Origin: Terriglobia bacterium
Lineage (GTDB): Bacteria > Acidobacteriota > Terriglobia > 20CM-2-55-15
Length of the DNA stretch: 41,237 nucleotides
Assembly: GCA_036496425.1 (NCBI GenBank)
Contig: DASXLG010000100.1
Span: 1-41,237, forward strand
Direction of reading: 5' to 3'
Position numbers and translations under genes: made by a program. Within the stretch, counting starts at the first letter, position 1. The number at the start of each line of letters is the position of its first letter. The notes under the pieces were generated by a model, which made no database searches, had not been told where the DNA came from, and worked only from the letters and a program-made list of their open reading frames with translations. This document shows positions 8,185 through 16,606 of this stretch, one piece after another.

Positions 8185-8663
8185 GCAGCCGCGACGAGGC
8201 GCTTCAAACCATCAAACAACTCGCGCCGACTTTGGCGCTCGCGGATTTCACGCGTGTGGTGTTAAAGCTCGTCCGCGATCAGGTCGGCGCGGACCGCGGA
8301 ACGCTTTTTGTGGTGGATCCGGCGCACAGCGAGATCCGTTCGGTTGTGGCGGACAGGGTCATCGGAGAGATTCCGCTGCCGATCGGTTTCGGGATCGCGA
8401 TCGCGGGCGCGGAGACGGGCGAGATCATCGACACCTACAATCCCACTTATGACGACCGTTTCGAAGAAAAATACGAAGCGGCCCTGAAATACGACACCAA
8501 AGACATCTATTGCATGCCTGTCGTCGACGACCGGAAAACGATCGTCGGCGTCCTGGAGCTGTTGAACCGGGCGCGCCCCTTCACCAACGAAGATCACGAA
8601 TTTCTGCGACAGGTCAGCCATGAAATCGCGTCTTGCTTGAGGAACAGTTTCGCTTCCCGCTAG
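8181..8663 (+). CDS. GAF-domain protein
   Basis: A 160-residue protein that is essentially one GAF domain. After a short helical start it shows QVGADRGTLFVVD, GFGIAIAGAETGEIIDTYNP, YDDRF, MPVVDDRKTIVGVLELLNRA and a final FLRQVSHEIA helix. These are the standard GAF strand and helix blocks, close to those in cyclic-nucleotide phosphodiesterases and bacterial sensor proteins. There is no output domain, so it probably binds a small ligand and passes the signal to a partner by contact. It follows the MFS gene with a 4-nt overlap and precedes the two-component pair at 8785-11627, which are possible partners. The ligand is unknown. Confidence 0.88.
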   Translation: MSSRDEALQTIKQLAPTLALADFTRVVLKLVRDQVGADRGTLFVVDPAHSEIRSVVADRVIGEIPLPIGFGIAIAGAETGEIIDTYNPTYDDRFEEKYEAALKYDTKDIYCMPVVDDRKTIVGVLELLNRARPFTNEDHEFLRQVSHEIASCLRNSFASR

Positions 8664-8682
8664 TGTTGCCTTAGGCCTGATT

Positions 8683-8699
8683 CAGCCGCAGAGCGGCTG
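8683..8699. terminator. Hairpin after the GAF gene
   Basis: A perfect 7-bp stem (CAGCCGC / GCGGCTG) with a 3-nt loop sits 20 nt after the GAF stop. No T-run follows, so it may be a weak or factor-aided terminator, or a 3' stabilising structure. Confidence 0.35.
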
Positions 8700-8772
8700 C
8701 GCAAGCCGTGAAAGCATATAAGCCAGGGTTTTGCTCCCTCCGGGAACGCCACAAACCGCAATCGCACGGTTG

Positions 8773-8784
8773 TATAATTATCGG
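8773..8784 (+). promoter_or_regulatory. Consensus -10 box for a leaderless GTG start
   Basis: A perfect TATAAT at 8773-8778 is followed by six bases and then the GTG at 8785, the best start of the NtrC-type regulator. No Shine-Dalgarno sequence is present. The start of transcription should fall at or next to the GTG. Confidence 0.5.
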
Positions 8785-10161
8785 GTGACCGCTCGAAAAC
8801 GAAAAATACTGGTCGTCGATGACGATCCCGGGATTCGTATCTCTCTCAGCGTGTTGCTGCAAAGCTGGGGCTTCGAAGCGCTGCAGGCATCCGATGCTGC
8901 CGAGGCCACGCGCATCGTCGAGAAGCAGGAACCGGATATCGTCATCACGGATCTTGTCATGCCCGAAACTTCCGGTCTCGAGCTGCTGAAAAAGCTCAAG
9001 GCGGGAGATCCTCACCGCCCCGTGCTCCTTATCACCGCTCAAGGCAGCATCGACATTGCTGTTGAAGCGATGAAGCAGGGCGCCCGCGACTTTCTTACCA
9101 AACCGCTGACGGATCTGGCGATGCTGAAAACGCTTCTCGACGATGCCGAACGCGAGCTTGAAATGCGCCGCAAAGCCAGGCGGCTGGCGGCTCGCGCGGA
9201 CGAGGAAGGCGGGCTTGGCGATTTCGTAGGCAACAGCAAAGCCATACGCGAAGTGTTTGAAATGGTCGAAAGCGTGGCCCAGCGCGATGTGTCGGTCATG
9301 ATCACCGGCGAGAGCGGCACAGGTAAAGAGGTCGTCGCCCGGACGATTCACAAAATGAGCCGCCGGGAGAACAAACCTTTTGTGGCGATAAACGCAGCGG
9401 CCATTCCGGAATCGCTCATCGAGAGTGAACTCTTCGGCCACGAACGCGGCGCGTTTACCGGCGCCGTCGCGACCCGGCAAGGCGTGTTTGAACAGGCGAA
9501 CGGCGGGACGCTTCTGATTGACGAAGTCGCCGAAATGCCGATGGCGCTGCAGCCCAAATTGCTTCGCGTCCTCGCGGACGGCCGCGTACGCCGCCTCGGC
9601 GGAACACATGAATTCGAATTCGATGTCCGGGTCCTTGCGGCAACCAACCGGGATCCGATGAAAGCGATCGAAGACGGAAAGCTCCGCGAGGATCTCTACT
9701 ACCGGCTGAATGTTGTTCCGATCATGCTTCCTCCTCTTCGCGCCCGGCCGGACGATATCCCGCTTCTCGTCCAGCACTTCATCACCGAATTCAACGCCAA
9801 ACACCGGCTGGAACTCGAAGGCGTGACCGACGAAGCCATGACGATGCTCAAGGGATACCCGTGGCCGGGAAATGTCCGCGAGCTTCGCAACGTCATCGAA
9901 CGGTCGGTGGTTCTCGCGAAGAGCGATTGGATCGATGAAAAGGACCTGCCGCCCTACGTGCGGAATCCGGCGCTGCGGCCGGAGAAACTGGTCTTTTCCG
10001 TCGGTGAAACCACCGTTGCGGATGCCGAGCGCGAACTCATCCTGAAAACACTCGAAAAGGCCGGCAATAACAAAGCCGAAGCGGCGCGCCAACTCGGTGT
10101 AGACGTCAAAACGATCTACAACAAGCTGAAAGGTTACGGGATCGACGTTACGGATAAATGA
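8785..10161 (+). CDS. Sigma-54-dependent response regulator, NtrC family
   Basis: A 458-residue protein with three domains. The receiver (1-120) has DDD at 12-14, phospho-acceptor D56, T84 and K106. The AAA+ sigma-54 activation domain (about 146-370) has Walker A GESGTGKE (175-182), the sigma-54 contact loop GAFTGA (222-227), Walker B GTLLIDEV and the AATNRD and WPGNVREL motifs. The C-terminus has a Fis-type helix-turn-helix (NNKAEAARQLGVDVKTIYNKL). It should activate sigma-54 promoters after phosphorylation. The GTG at 8785 is chosen because the receiver begins there and a TATAAT lies six bases upstream; the frame is open to 8731. Its stop overlaps the start of the histidine kinase (ATGA), which is therefore its likely partner. 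Confidence 0.95.
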   Translation: MTARKRKILVVDDDPGIRISLSVLLQSWGFEALQASDAAEATRIVEKQEPDIVITDLVMPETSGLELLKKLKAGDPHRPVLLITAQGSIDIAVEAMKQGARDFLTKPLTDLAMLKTLLDDAERELEMRRKARRLAARADEEGGLGDFVGNSKAIREVFEMVESVAQRDVSVMITGESGTGKEVVARTIHKMSRRENKPFVAINAAAIPESLIESELFGHERGAFTGAVATRQGVFEQANGGTLLIDEVAEMPMALQPKLLRVLADGRVRRLGGTHEFEFDVRVLAATNRDPMKAIEDGKLREDLYYRLNVVPIMLPPLRARPDDIPLLVQHFITEFNAKHRLELEGVTDEAMTMLKGYPWPGNVRELRNVIERSVVLAKSDWIDEKDLPPYVRNPALRPEKLVFSVGETTVADAERELILKTLEKAGNNKAEAARQLGVDVKTIYNKLKGYGIDVTDK

Positions 10162-11627
10162 AGGTATCGAGCAAGATCATCGCAGGCTTCCTGATTCTGA
10201 TGCTGCTGGCGGTCGTGCTTCTCGCGAACCAGCTGGGGATCATCCACCAGATGCAGCAGGTGAATCGCGAACTCGCGGACGTGGATCTGAACGCCGCGGC
10301 GACAGCGCTTCACATTGAAAAGAATACGGACATCATCACCGATGATTCGAAAAAATACTTCGCGGTGCTCGATCCGATTTATGGCGACCAGATCGCCGAC
10401 CTCCGAAACGACGTTCTCAAAGATATCGCAACGCTGGAGAAGGCAGCTCACTCCAAAAGCGAACGTGAAGCGACAACCGAACTGCGCGAAGCGCTCGATG
10501 CCTACTGGAATGTCTTCAACCGGCTGAAAAGTCAGAACCAGGTCTCGGATACCGACGAGTTGCCTCCGGACCTGACGATCGCGATGGATCACCTGGGGGC
10601 GGAGGCCGAAGTCGCATTCGAATCCGTGAAAGGTTCGATGAAAGAGCGTGTCGCGGCTGCAGCGGAAACAGGCGCGAAGGCCGAGCGTGTTTCGCGGATT
10701 GCAGGCGCGCTTTCGCTTATCCTCGGTGCGATTGTCGCGGTGCTGTTCGTACGCTCCATCAACGATCCCCTGCGCCGGCTGACCCAGGGTACCCGGGCGA
10801 TTGCGAAAGGGCAGTTCTGGCACCGGCTGCCTGCCGACGGAAACGACGAATTCAGTGAACTGGCCCGCGATTTCAATTCCATGAGCGAACGTCTGGGCGA
10901 TCTCGATCGGATGAAGAAAGATTTCGTCTCGCACGTCTCGCACGATCTGAAAGCGCCGCTCGCATCGATTCGCCAGATCATGCACCTGCTGCTTCAGCAG
11001 ATTCCCGGTCCGCTGAACGATCAGCAGCAGGATCTGATACGCCTCAGTTACAGCAGCGCCGAACGGCTGGCGGCCATGGTGGGGAATCTTCTCGATATCT
11101 CGCGCATGGAAGCGGGCTCGATGGAATACCAGATGTCCGCCAATGATGTCCTGCCGTTAATCCAACTGGTGACAAGCGAATTCGAAATACAGGGGCGCGA
11201 AAAACAGATCCGCCTGCGGCTTGAATGCGATGAAGCCTCGGTGTTCGCCGGCTGCGATCGGGACCGCATCGTTCAGGTGATCGGAAATCTGTACGAGAAC
11301 GCCTTGAAATTTTCACCGGCCGGTTCAGAGATCCTGACGCGCGTGCAGCGCGTGAAGGGCGAGATCGTGATTTCGGTTTCCGATTCCGGCCCTGGCGTTC
11401 CCGATGCCCATAAGGAAAGAATTTTTCACAAGTTCCACCAGGTCCAACAGGGAAAGAAACTGGCGGGCCAGGGGGTGGGACTTGGATTGGCGATCTGTAA
11501 AACGATCGTCGAAGCGCACCATGGTCAGATCTGGGTCGAGGACAATCCGGATGGAGGCAGCGTCTTCTTGTTCGCCATACAACCCGCTGCCGGCGAGGAG
11601 ATTCTCAAATGCAGCCAACCCGCCTGA
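10158..11627 (+). CDS. Membrane sensor histidine kinase with HAMP domain
   Basis: A 489-residue kinase. An N-terminal transmembrane helix (about 7-24) is followed by a periplasmic helical sensor (about 30-178), a second helix (about 181-198) and a HAMP linker (about 199-252). The HisKA domain has phosphorylated H262 in VSHDLKAPL. The ATPase domain carries the N box (NLYENALKFSP), G1 (DSGPGVP) and G2 (GQGVGLGLAI). It sits in the inner membrane and should phosphorylate D56 of the regulator encoded just upstream, with which it overlaps by 4 nt. The stimulus is unknown; the all-helical sensor resembles four-helix-bundle or chemoreceptor-type modules. The 3' end overlaps the lipoprotein gene by 19 nt, tying an envelope protein to this circuit. 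Confidence 0.94.
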   Translation: MKVSSKIIAGFLILMLLAVVLLANQLGIIHQMQQVNRELADVDLNAAATALHIEKNTDIITDDSKKYFAVLDPIYGDQIADLRNDVLKDIATLEKAAHSKSEREATTELREALDAYWNVFNRLKSQNQVSDTDELPPDLTIAMDHLGAEAEVAFESVKGSMKERVAAAAETGAKAERVSRIAGALSLILGAIVAVLFVRSINDPLRRLTQGTRAIAKGQFWHRLPADGNDEFSELARDFNSMSERLGDLDRMKKDFVSHVSHDLKAPLASIRQIMHLLLQQIPGPLNDQQQDLIRLSYSSAERLAAMVGNLLDISRMEAGSMEYQMSANDVLPLIQLVTSEFEIQGREKQIRLRLECDEASVFAGCDRDRIVQVIGNLYENALKFSPAGSEILTRVQRVKGEIVISVSDSGPGVPDAHKERIFHKFHQVQQGKKLAGQGVGLGLAICKTIVEAHHGQIWVEDNPDGGSVFLFAIQPAAGEEILKCSQPA

Positions 11628-12154
11628 TACTCGGTCTGTGCCTGCTTTTTGCCGCGTGCCACAAACACGTTCCGGTGACGGCTCTTCCGCCGGTTGCGCC
11701 ACCCGCTCCAGCGCCCGCACCGGCGGCAGCGCCGCCACCTGCAGCGGTGGCACCACCCGTGGCGGTGGCTCCTCCCGTCTCGCCATTGAATGGCGCGGAT
11801 CGCGCGTTCAATGCGGGCAACTATGATGAATCCGCCCGTGCTTACGAGGACTACCTGCGCGCCAACACCGCGGGAACAGAACGCGATCAAGCCCTGTTTA
11901 AACTTGGACTAAGCTATGCATTGCGCCCGGCCGCCACCGCCGACTGGACCCGGGCGGAGGCCGCCTTTAAAGAACTGGTTGACGCGCATCCTAAAAGCCC
12001 GCTTAAACCGCCGGCGTATTTGATCCTCTCCATGCGTTCGGAACTCGATCAGGCGGCGGCCGATGGCAAACAGCGGGACCTGAAAATCAAACAGCTCACC
12101 ACGGAGCTTGATCGGTTAAAGAAAATCGATGCCGATCGCCGGAAAAAGCCCTGA
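11609..12154 (+). CDS. Outer-membrane lipoprotein with Pro/Ala linker and TPR-like domain
   Basis: A 181-residue protein with a lipoprotein signal (LLFAAC, lipidated cysteine at about residue 17). A Pro/Ala/Val-rich stretch (about 22-60) follows, probably a flexible spacer from the membrane. The C-terminal domain is a helical TPR-like region (FNAGNYDESARAYEDYL, DQALFKLGLSYAL, AEAAFKELVDAHPKSP) resembling BamD/CpoB-type tol-pal-associated proteins, ending in a charged coiled coil. The start at 11609 is supported by GAGGAG at 11594-11599. It overlaps the kinase gene by 19 nt. The likely role is envelope assembly or acting as a sensor accessory; the exact role is unknown. Confidence 0.8.
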   Translation: MQPTRLILGLCLLFAACHKHVPVTALPPVAPPAPAPAPAAAPPPAAVAPPVAVAPPVSPLNGADRAFNAGNYDESARAYEDYLRANTAGTERDQALFKLGLSYALRPAATADWTRAEAAFKELVDAHPKSPLKPPAYLILSMRSELDQAAADGKQRDLKIKQLTTELDRLKKIDADRRKKP

Positions 12155-12228
12155 CCCTGGAAATCTTCCAAGGTCGGAAAAGCGGGAAGTCTCTCGATTT
12201 CTCCGTTTTGTCATTCTCTGCACCACTT

Positions 12229-12257
12229 AAGCGAACGGCAGACCGCTTGCTGTTTTT
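12229..12257 (+). terminator. Possible weak intrinsic terminator
   Basis: A short stem AAGCG / CGCTT (12229-12233 with 12244-12248) is followed by a run of six T at 12252-12257, in the gap between the two lipoprotein genes. The stem is short, so this is a weak call. Another small stem (GCCGG / CCGGC, 12266-12282) lies just upstream of the ribosome-binding site of the OmpA-like gene. Confidence 0.25.
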
Positions 12258-12304
12258 TCTTCCGTGCCGGCTGCGATCCGGCGATTTCGGAGGGAAAATA
12301 AACA

Positions 12305-13039
12305 ATGCATAGACTCTCAATTGTTCTATTGATGTCGGCAACGCTCGCGGCGACGAGCGGCTGCGCTTCGAGAAAATATGTCCGAAGCACGGTCGACAAC
12401 TCTGCGGACACCCTGAATGGCCGGATCGATACCAACGAAGGCGAAATCAAGGAAGTCCGGGACGACGTCGACAAGAAGGTTTCCGGCGTCGATTCAAAGG
12501 TTTCCGCGCTCGATACACGTACCACGGAAGGCATGAGCTCGCTGAAAGGTGACGTCCAGAACTCGGACCAGCACGCCGCCCAGGCTCAAAGCTCCGCGGA
12601 CCGCGCCGCCAACGGCGTTAACTCCCTGGATGAAAAGTTCCAGAATCGGAACCAGTTCGATGTTTCCGATGAAAAGTCGATCCAATTCAAAGTCAACAGC
12701 GCCACCCTCGACAAACAGTACACGGATACTCTTGATGAGATTGCGAATACTCTGATGCAGAGTCCGAATTCCATCCTCGTTCTGGAAGGCCGGACGGATT
12801 CCAGCGGAGCCAAGGACTACAACGTGAAGCTCGGTGAACGCCGCGTCGACGCCGTAAAACGGTATCTGGTCGTCGAAAAAGGCGTGCCGGTCTACAAGAT
12901 TCACGACGTCAGCTTCGGTTCGGAGAAACCCGTTGCCGAAAACAACACGCGGGAAGGCCGCGAGAAAAACCGCGCGGTTGTCATGACGGTGATGATTCCC
13001 AAGGGCTCCGGAGACGTGGCAGCCAGGAACAATAACTAA
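12305..13039 (+). CDS. OmpA/Pal-like lipoprotein with coiled-coil stem
   Basis: A 244-residue protein with a lipoprotein signal (lipobox TSGC, cysteine at residue 20). A long heptad-rich helix follows (about 30-115), resembling Lpp-like stalks. The C-terminal OmpA-like peptidoglycan-binding domain (about 125-235) has IQFKVNSATL, LVLEGRTDSSGAKDYNVKLGERRVDAV, and a closing REGREKNRAVVM. It should anchor the outer membrane to peptidoglycan. The start is fixed by GGAGG at 12289-12293. It may be read from its own promoter, as a 150-nt gap separates it from the preceding lipoprotein. It converges on the minus-strand ADC operon across a long hairpin. Confidence 0.9.
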   Translation: MHRLSIVLLMSATLAATSGCASRKYVRSTVDNSADTLNGRIDTNEGEIKEVRDDVDKKVSGVDSKVSALDTRTTEGMSSLKGDVQNSDQHAAQAQSSADRAANGVNSLDEKFQNRNQFDVSDEKSIQFKVNSATLDKQYTDTLDEIANTLMQSPNSILVLEGRTDSSGAKDYNVKLGERRVDAVKRYLVVEKGVPVYKIHDVSFGSEKPVAENNTREGREKNRAVVMTVMIPKGSGDVAARNNN

Positions 13040-13042
13040 GAA

Positions 13043-13121
13043 ATTGCACCATTGCATCATTCGAAGTTGCTGCATTTCAAATTTAGAACTGCAAAAACTT
13101 CCAATGATGCAATGGTGCAAT
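13043..13121. repeat. 79-nt imperfect hairpin between convergent genes
   Basis: Perfect 19-nt arms (13043-13061 and 13103-13121) are extended inward, after one mismatch, by GAAGTT/AACTTC and TGCA/TGCA. The whole segment can fold on itself almost completely. It starts four bases after the OmpA-like stop and lies between convergent genes. It could serve as a two-way terminator, but its length and low GC relative to its surroundings suggest a mobile palindrome (MITE or REP-like). Confidence 0.65.
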
Positions 13122-13149
13122 AAGCCCTTAAGCCCCCTGCCTCTTCCGG

Positions 13150-16100
13150 CTAAACTGAACCAGCCTGACCGTAGTACCAATCGTCGTCCCAGGAGGCGGC
13201 GGTGGACAGCAGCTCGTCGCGAGAGGCCCCCAGGGAGTCCCGCCTGATGCAGAAATCCGGCTTCTGGTACGCACGCGTGAGTTTTTCAAGCAAAGCCGGG
13301 CGTTGTGCGTCGCAGCGCTTGCGGGCCAATTCCAGCGCATTGATAAAATATCCGACCTGGGATCCTGTCAATCCGCTCAAGAGCCCGGGCTGCGTTGCAT
13401 TTTGTTTGAGAATTTCCAACAATTGCTTGAGGCGCGTGTTTTCAGCCAGTATCTGGCCACCTGAACTTACCTGGGCGAAACCGATTACCGCCAGCTCTGC
13501 GACGGAATCCATCGCTGTGATAAGACGAAGTGCAGCCTCCCCCAGGTTGGCGGGCGACTTCGGCTGAGAACCTTTGTCATCGGCGCCAAAGTGTCCTCGA
13601 CCGCCTGGTAACAGGAACGGCGCTATGCCGTCGTAAGCTTCTTCCAACTCGGCCCGGCACTCGGTGAACATTTTCTGGCTCAGGATCATCAGACCCAATT
13701 CGTCCTGCGGCTTTCCATTTTCGAGGAGAGTTGCTTTATCGCCGTCGCTTAACCTGCCAACCAGCGTTATTTGATCCGCGTGGAGATTCTTCACCGTCTC
13801 CGTCAGCCGATTCAAGTCCTCGGGGCTTAACCGCGTAGCAACGGAACCTGGGCGCTGCGCCAGCAGATTGTTGACGAACAGGTAAAGATCCGCCTCTGCC
13901 GCGGCATTGTTTTTGCCGGAAGGCAGCGCATCCACTATCTTGAGAAGGTCGCTGTAGCCCTTGCGCCAGCGGCAGGCGTCGCCGGAATTGCCCCACTCAC
14001 GAGAAAGAATCGAACCGACGATCATCTGCGGATCGACGTTCTTCAGCGCCTCGCGCGCTGCTGTTTTGCTGATCAGGTTGCCTTTGGTTTGCCGCGCTGA
14101 AGGATCATGCGTCCGGCGCTCGTTGGCCTGGAACATCAGGGCAGCCATACTGCAGCCCCGCAACTGGTTCATATCCGTCTGGGCCCGGCAATCTGCGGTT
14201 ATAGGCGGTTGATCCTCCGAGCCGCTCAGCAACGAATCGAAAGCTTCTTTGGAGAGACTCCACTCGAGAGTGCCAGACCTCGAAAGAAGCCTTTGTGCGA
14301 GCGGCTCCGTCATCGTTGCCCGGATATAAAACGGACGTATGGCTTGCGCGCTGTGCACAATGCCGGCGCCGCTATGCTCGACGGTCGGACCGAGGATTCC
14401 AAGATCTTCCGCAATCTTAAGGCTCGGGAAGTCGTGCAGCCGGACCACCAGCGTCTCTTCGATCTCGCCGATATCGAATACTTCCTTGAGCACGCGAGGC
14501 ACGATCAGAAGTTCCTGATAACAGGCCTTGTCCGGATCGCAGACATCGCGGAACTGCTTCAGCGTGTATAAGGAGAACGGTGTTTGATTTCCCAGAAGTT
14601 CAAGCGCGAGCGCTCTCGCAATCGAACATTCGTCCGGGTTTGCTGCCTGGGTTCGGTTCATTTCGCCGAGTTCCAGGCGCAGAGTTTCGGCCCACGAGCG
14701 GGCCGTATCATGGGAGTCGGCGTTCCCGAGTCCGAACGTCGGGTCGTGGTTGTCGATCTCGATGATTGTCTCGATCCTTGCCTTCTGCCCCGCTCCAAGG
14801 GCCGGCCAGACCTCTGCGTCCACTCGGAGAAAGGTTTGTTTGGAATCGATATCAGACTCGCCTTCCTTCAGCCACACGTTTTCCGGCCGCACAAAATTGG
14901 CAGTGAAGGCATTGATGCCTTGAATCTCGGAACGGGAAATCGCGGCAATGCAATCGTCCACGAAGGTGCCGGCGGGCAAAAGTCCAACCGCGATAACATC
15001 CCAGTCCTCGTTTTCGTCTTTGTTGCCTCCGGGTTTTAAGCGTTCCCACTTCACGGGAATCAAAAAAGACAATTCATATTTGGCCCAGTCACCGACGTTG
15101 TTTGTCTTTGAAAGGACATTCGCGAAACTCGTGGCGGTCAAGTAGACATAAGCAAACTCGCCGCCTATAGGGGCGGGTGGACGCGCCCACACGGACAGGC
15201 GTAACTGTTCTTTCTCACCCGTGTGCTCCCGCACGATGGGCGCCTGCAGCGGCTCGTTGACCAATTTGTCGACAAACGACTGGACCTTGTCCAGGTTCGC
15301 CAGCAGTGGAAGCACCCGGATCGTAGTTCCGGAATATTCGAACGGGCCCGTGATGGCATCCAGCGCCGTCGGCACCGTACTGTTGAAGAGCGGTGGCTCC
15401 AATTTCGAGGCCGGAATGCAGGGATTGAGCGGCGCGCCGGCGCCATCCCGCCAGATGCCGTCGTGTTTACGCCAGGCGAGGTTGATGCCCTGCTCATAAA
15501 TCAGGTTCATGCTCATCCAGAAGGGCAGCACGGGCTTCAACTCCGAAACGTCCGCGTCTTTGGCTCGCCATTGCCGGGAAACTTCCAGGCCCAGTACGCG
15601 CTCGATCGGCAGCGACGACTGTTGATACAAGTTGATCGTGTGACCACCGCTCAGATCGCCAAAGAAGGTCCGTTCCTCTCCAAGGAGACCGCCGCCGAGA
15701 AAACCCGTCATTCGCATCGGCCCGTTCGTCAGCGCCTGATAACAGACTCCGGACACATCATCGGCACGGCGAAACTGCTTGAGGTTGAGAGAGTTTTGAA
15801 TGAATCCTGATCCGGACGGCGCGAAGCCGGGCGCGAGGCGGGCCAGCATCTCCGGGATGGCCGACGGATCCGTCCCCGGATTCAGGGGGTGGATTCTCAT
15901 GGCTTGCGCCAGCCATATTGCGTCGCGGGCAAAGCCATTCATGGCCTCGGCGATATTGGATGCCATCTTCCAAGGCATGATCGGACTGCCCGGGTCGGTC
16001 GGCACACGGAAGTTCGACATCGGTGCATCGCGCTGGACTTCCAGGAAGACGCGTTTTTCCAGGCCCTTGTCGGCATACGCCTCCGGAAACACCTGCGTTT

Positions 16101-16596
16101 CGATGCGCGCGAGCGTGACGGATGAAAGCGCATTATGGGTCCAGGAACTCGGCGTAGCCGTGACCTTCGAGAGGATCTTGGTAAAACCGAAGACGGTACG
16201 GCCCATCGGCACCGAAAAATTGTCGTCCACAAAGATGTACGGCGTAATGACAGCCCAGTCGTGAAACACCCATTTGCCGTGGACGAGCTTGTACCACTCG
16301 ACCGGCACAAGAAACAGAACTTCGACCTGCGCAAACCATCCGGTTTGAGTTACCGGATCGGACAGCTGACCGTAATCGAGCACCATCAGATAAACATAAG
16401 GAACAAACGCGCGGAAGTTTCCCACTTCCAGCGGTACGAGGTTTAAATAGCCATTGCACAACTCCTGCAGAGCGTCGAGATCGGCTCGCAAAGGGAAGAC
16501 GCGTACCGACACTCCGTTGAATGCGAACGGAGGCTTCATCCGTAAGCGATTACTTGTGAACGGCGGCAGGTGCTTGCTGAACTCGCCAGGAGTCAT
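13150..16596 (-). CDS. Giant double acetoacetate-decarboxylase-like protein
   Basis: An 1148-residue protein with two copies of an approximately 400-residue unit followed by a helical tail (about 865-1148). Each unit starts with an ADC-like beta barrel (KPPFAFNGVSVRVFPLRA at 21; ITGPFEYSGTTIRVLPLLA at 415), then LKQFR...CYQ (272-287; 679-693) and RPF/LPFW blocks. In unit 1 the ADC hallmarks are kept: E92 before LFLVP, and GRTVFGFTK with K140 where the Schiff-base lysine of ADC is found. Unit 2 keeps E508 but has SRSEIQGINA instead, with no lysine, so it may be non-catalytic. There is no signal peptide. It is last in the operon, 10 nt after the prenyl synthase stop. A paralogue lies at 32579-35182. 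The chemistry is unknown; ADC relatives decarboxylate, condense or merely bind ketone-type substrates. Confidence 0.75.
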   Translation of the reverse strand: MTPGEFSKHLPPFTSNRLRMKPPFAFNGVSVRVFPLRADLDALQELCNGYLNLVPLEVGNFRAFVPYVYLMVLDYGQLSDPVTQTGWFAQVEVLFLVPVEWYKLVHGKWVFHDWAVITPYIFVDDNFSVPMGRTVFGFTKILSKVTATPSSWTHNALSSVTLARIETQVFPEAYADKGLEKRVFLEVQRDAPMSNFRVPTDPGSPIMPWKMASNIAEAMNGFARDAIWLAQAMRIHPLNPGTDPSAIPEMLARLAPGFAPSGSGFIQNSLNLKQFRRADDVSGVCYQALTNGPMRMTGFLGGGLLGEERTFFGDLSGGHTINLYQQSSLPIERVLGLEVSRQWRAKDADVSELKPVLPFWMSMNLIYEQGINLAWRKHDGIWRDGAGAPLNPCIPASKLEPPLFNSTVPTALDAITGPFEYSGTTIRVLPLLANLDKVQSFVDKLVNEPLQAPIVREHTGEKEQLRLSVWARPPAPIGGEFAYVYLTATSFANVLSKTNNVGDWAKYELSFLIPVKWERLKPGGNKDENEDWDVIAVGLLPAGTFVDDCIAAISRSEIQGINAFTANFVRPENVWLKEGESDIDSKQTFLRVDAEVWPALGAGQKARIETIIEIDNHDPTFGLGNADSHDTARSWAETLRLELGEMNRTQAANPDECSIARALALELLGNQTPFSLYTLKQFRDVCDPDKACYQELLIVPRVLKEVFDIGEIEETLVVRLHDFPSLKIAEDLGILGPTVEHSGAGIVHSAQAIRPFYIRATMTEPLAQRLLSRSGTLEWSLSKEAFDSLLSGSEDQPPITADCRAQTDMNQLRGCSMAALMFQANERRTHDPSARQTKGNLISKTAAREALKNVDPQMIVGSILSREWGNSGDACRWRKGYSDLLKIVDALPSGKNNAAAEADLYLFVNNLLAQRPGSVATRLSPEDLNRLTETVKNLHADQITLVGRLSDGDKATLLENGKPQDELGLMILSQKMFTECRAELEEAYDGIAPFLLPGGRGHFGADDKGSQPKSPANLGEAALRLITAMDSVAELAVIGFAQVSSGGQILAENTRLKQLLEILKQNATQPGLLSGLTGSQVGYFINALELARKRCDAQRPALLEKLTRAYQKPDFCIRRDSLGASRDELLSTAASWDDDWYYGQAGSV

Positions 16597-16606
16597 TCGG
16601 GCCTCG

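Noticed and set aside
8671-10092. A 473-codon open frame on the minus strand opposite the NtrC-type regulator
   Set aside because: Fully antisense to a gene with all expected motifs; the translation is rich in Arg, His and Phe without any recognisable domain, as in frames mirrored from GC-rich genes.
11690-11790. Pro/Ala repeat as a possible mobile or CRISPR-like repeat
   Set aside because: It is a low-complexity coding linker in the lipoprotein; no regular spacing or unique spacers.
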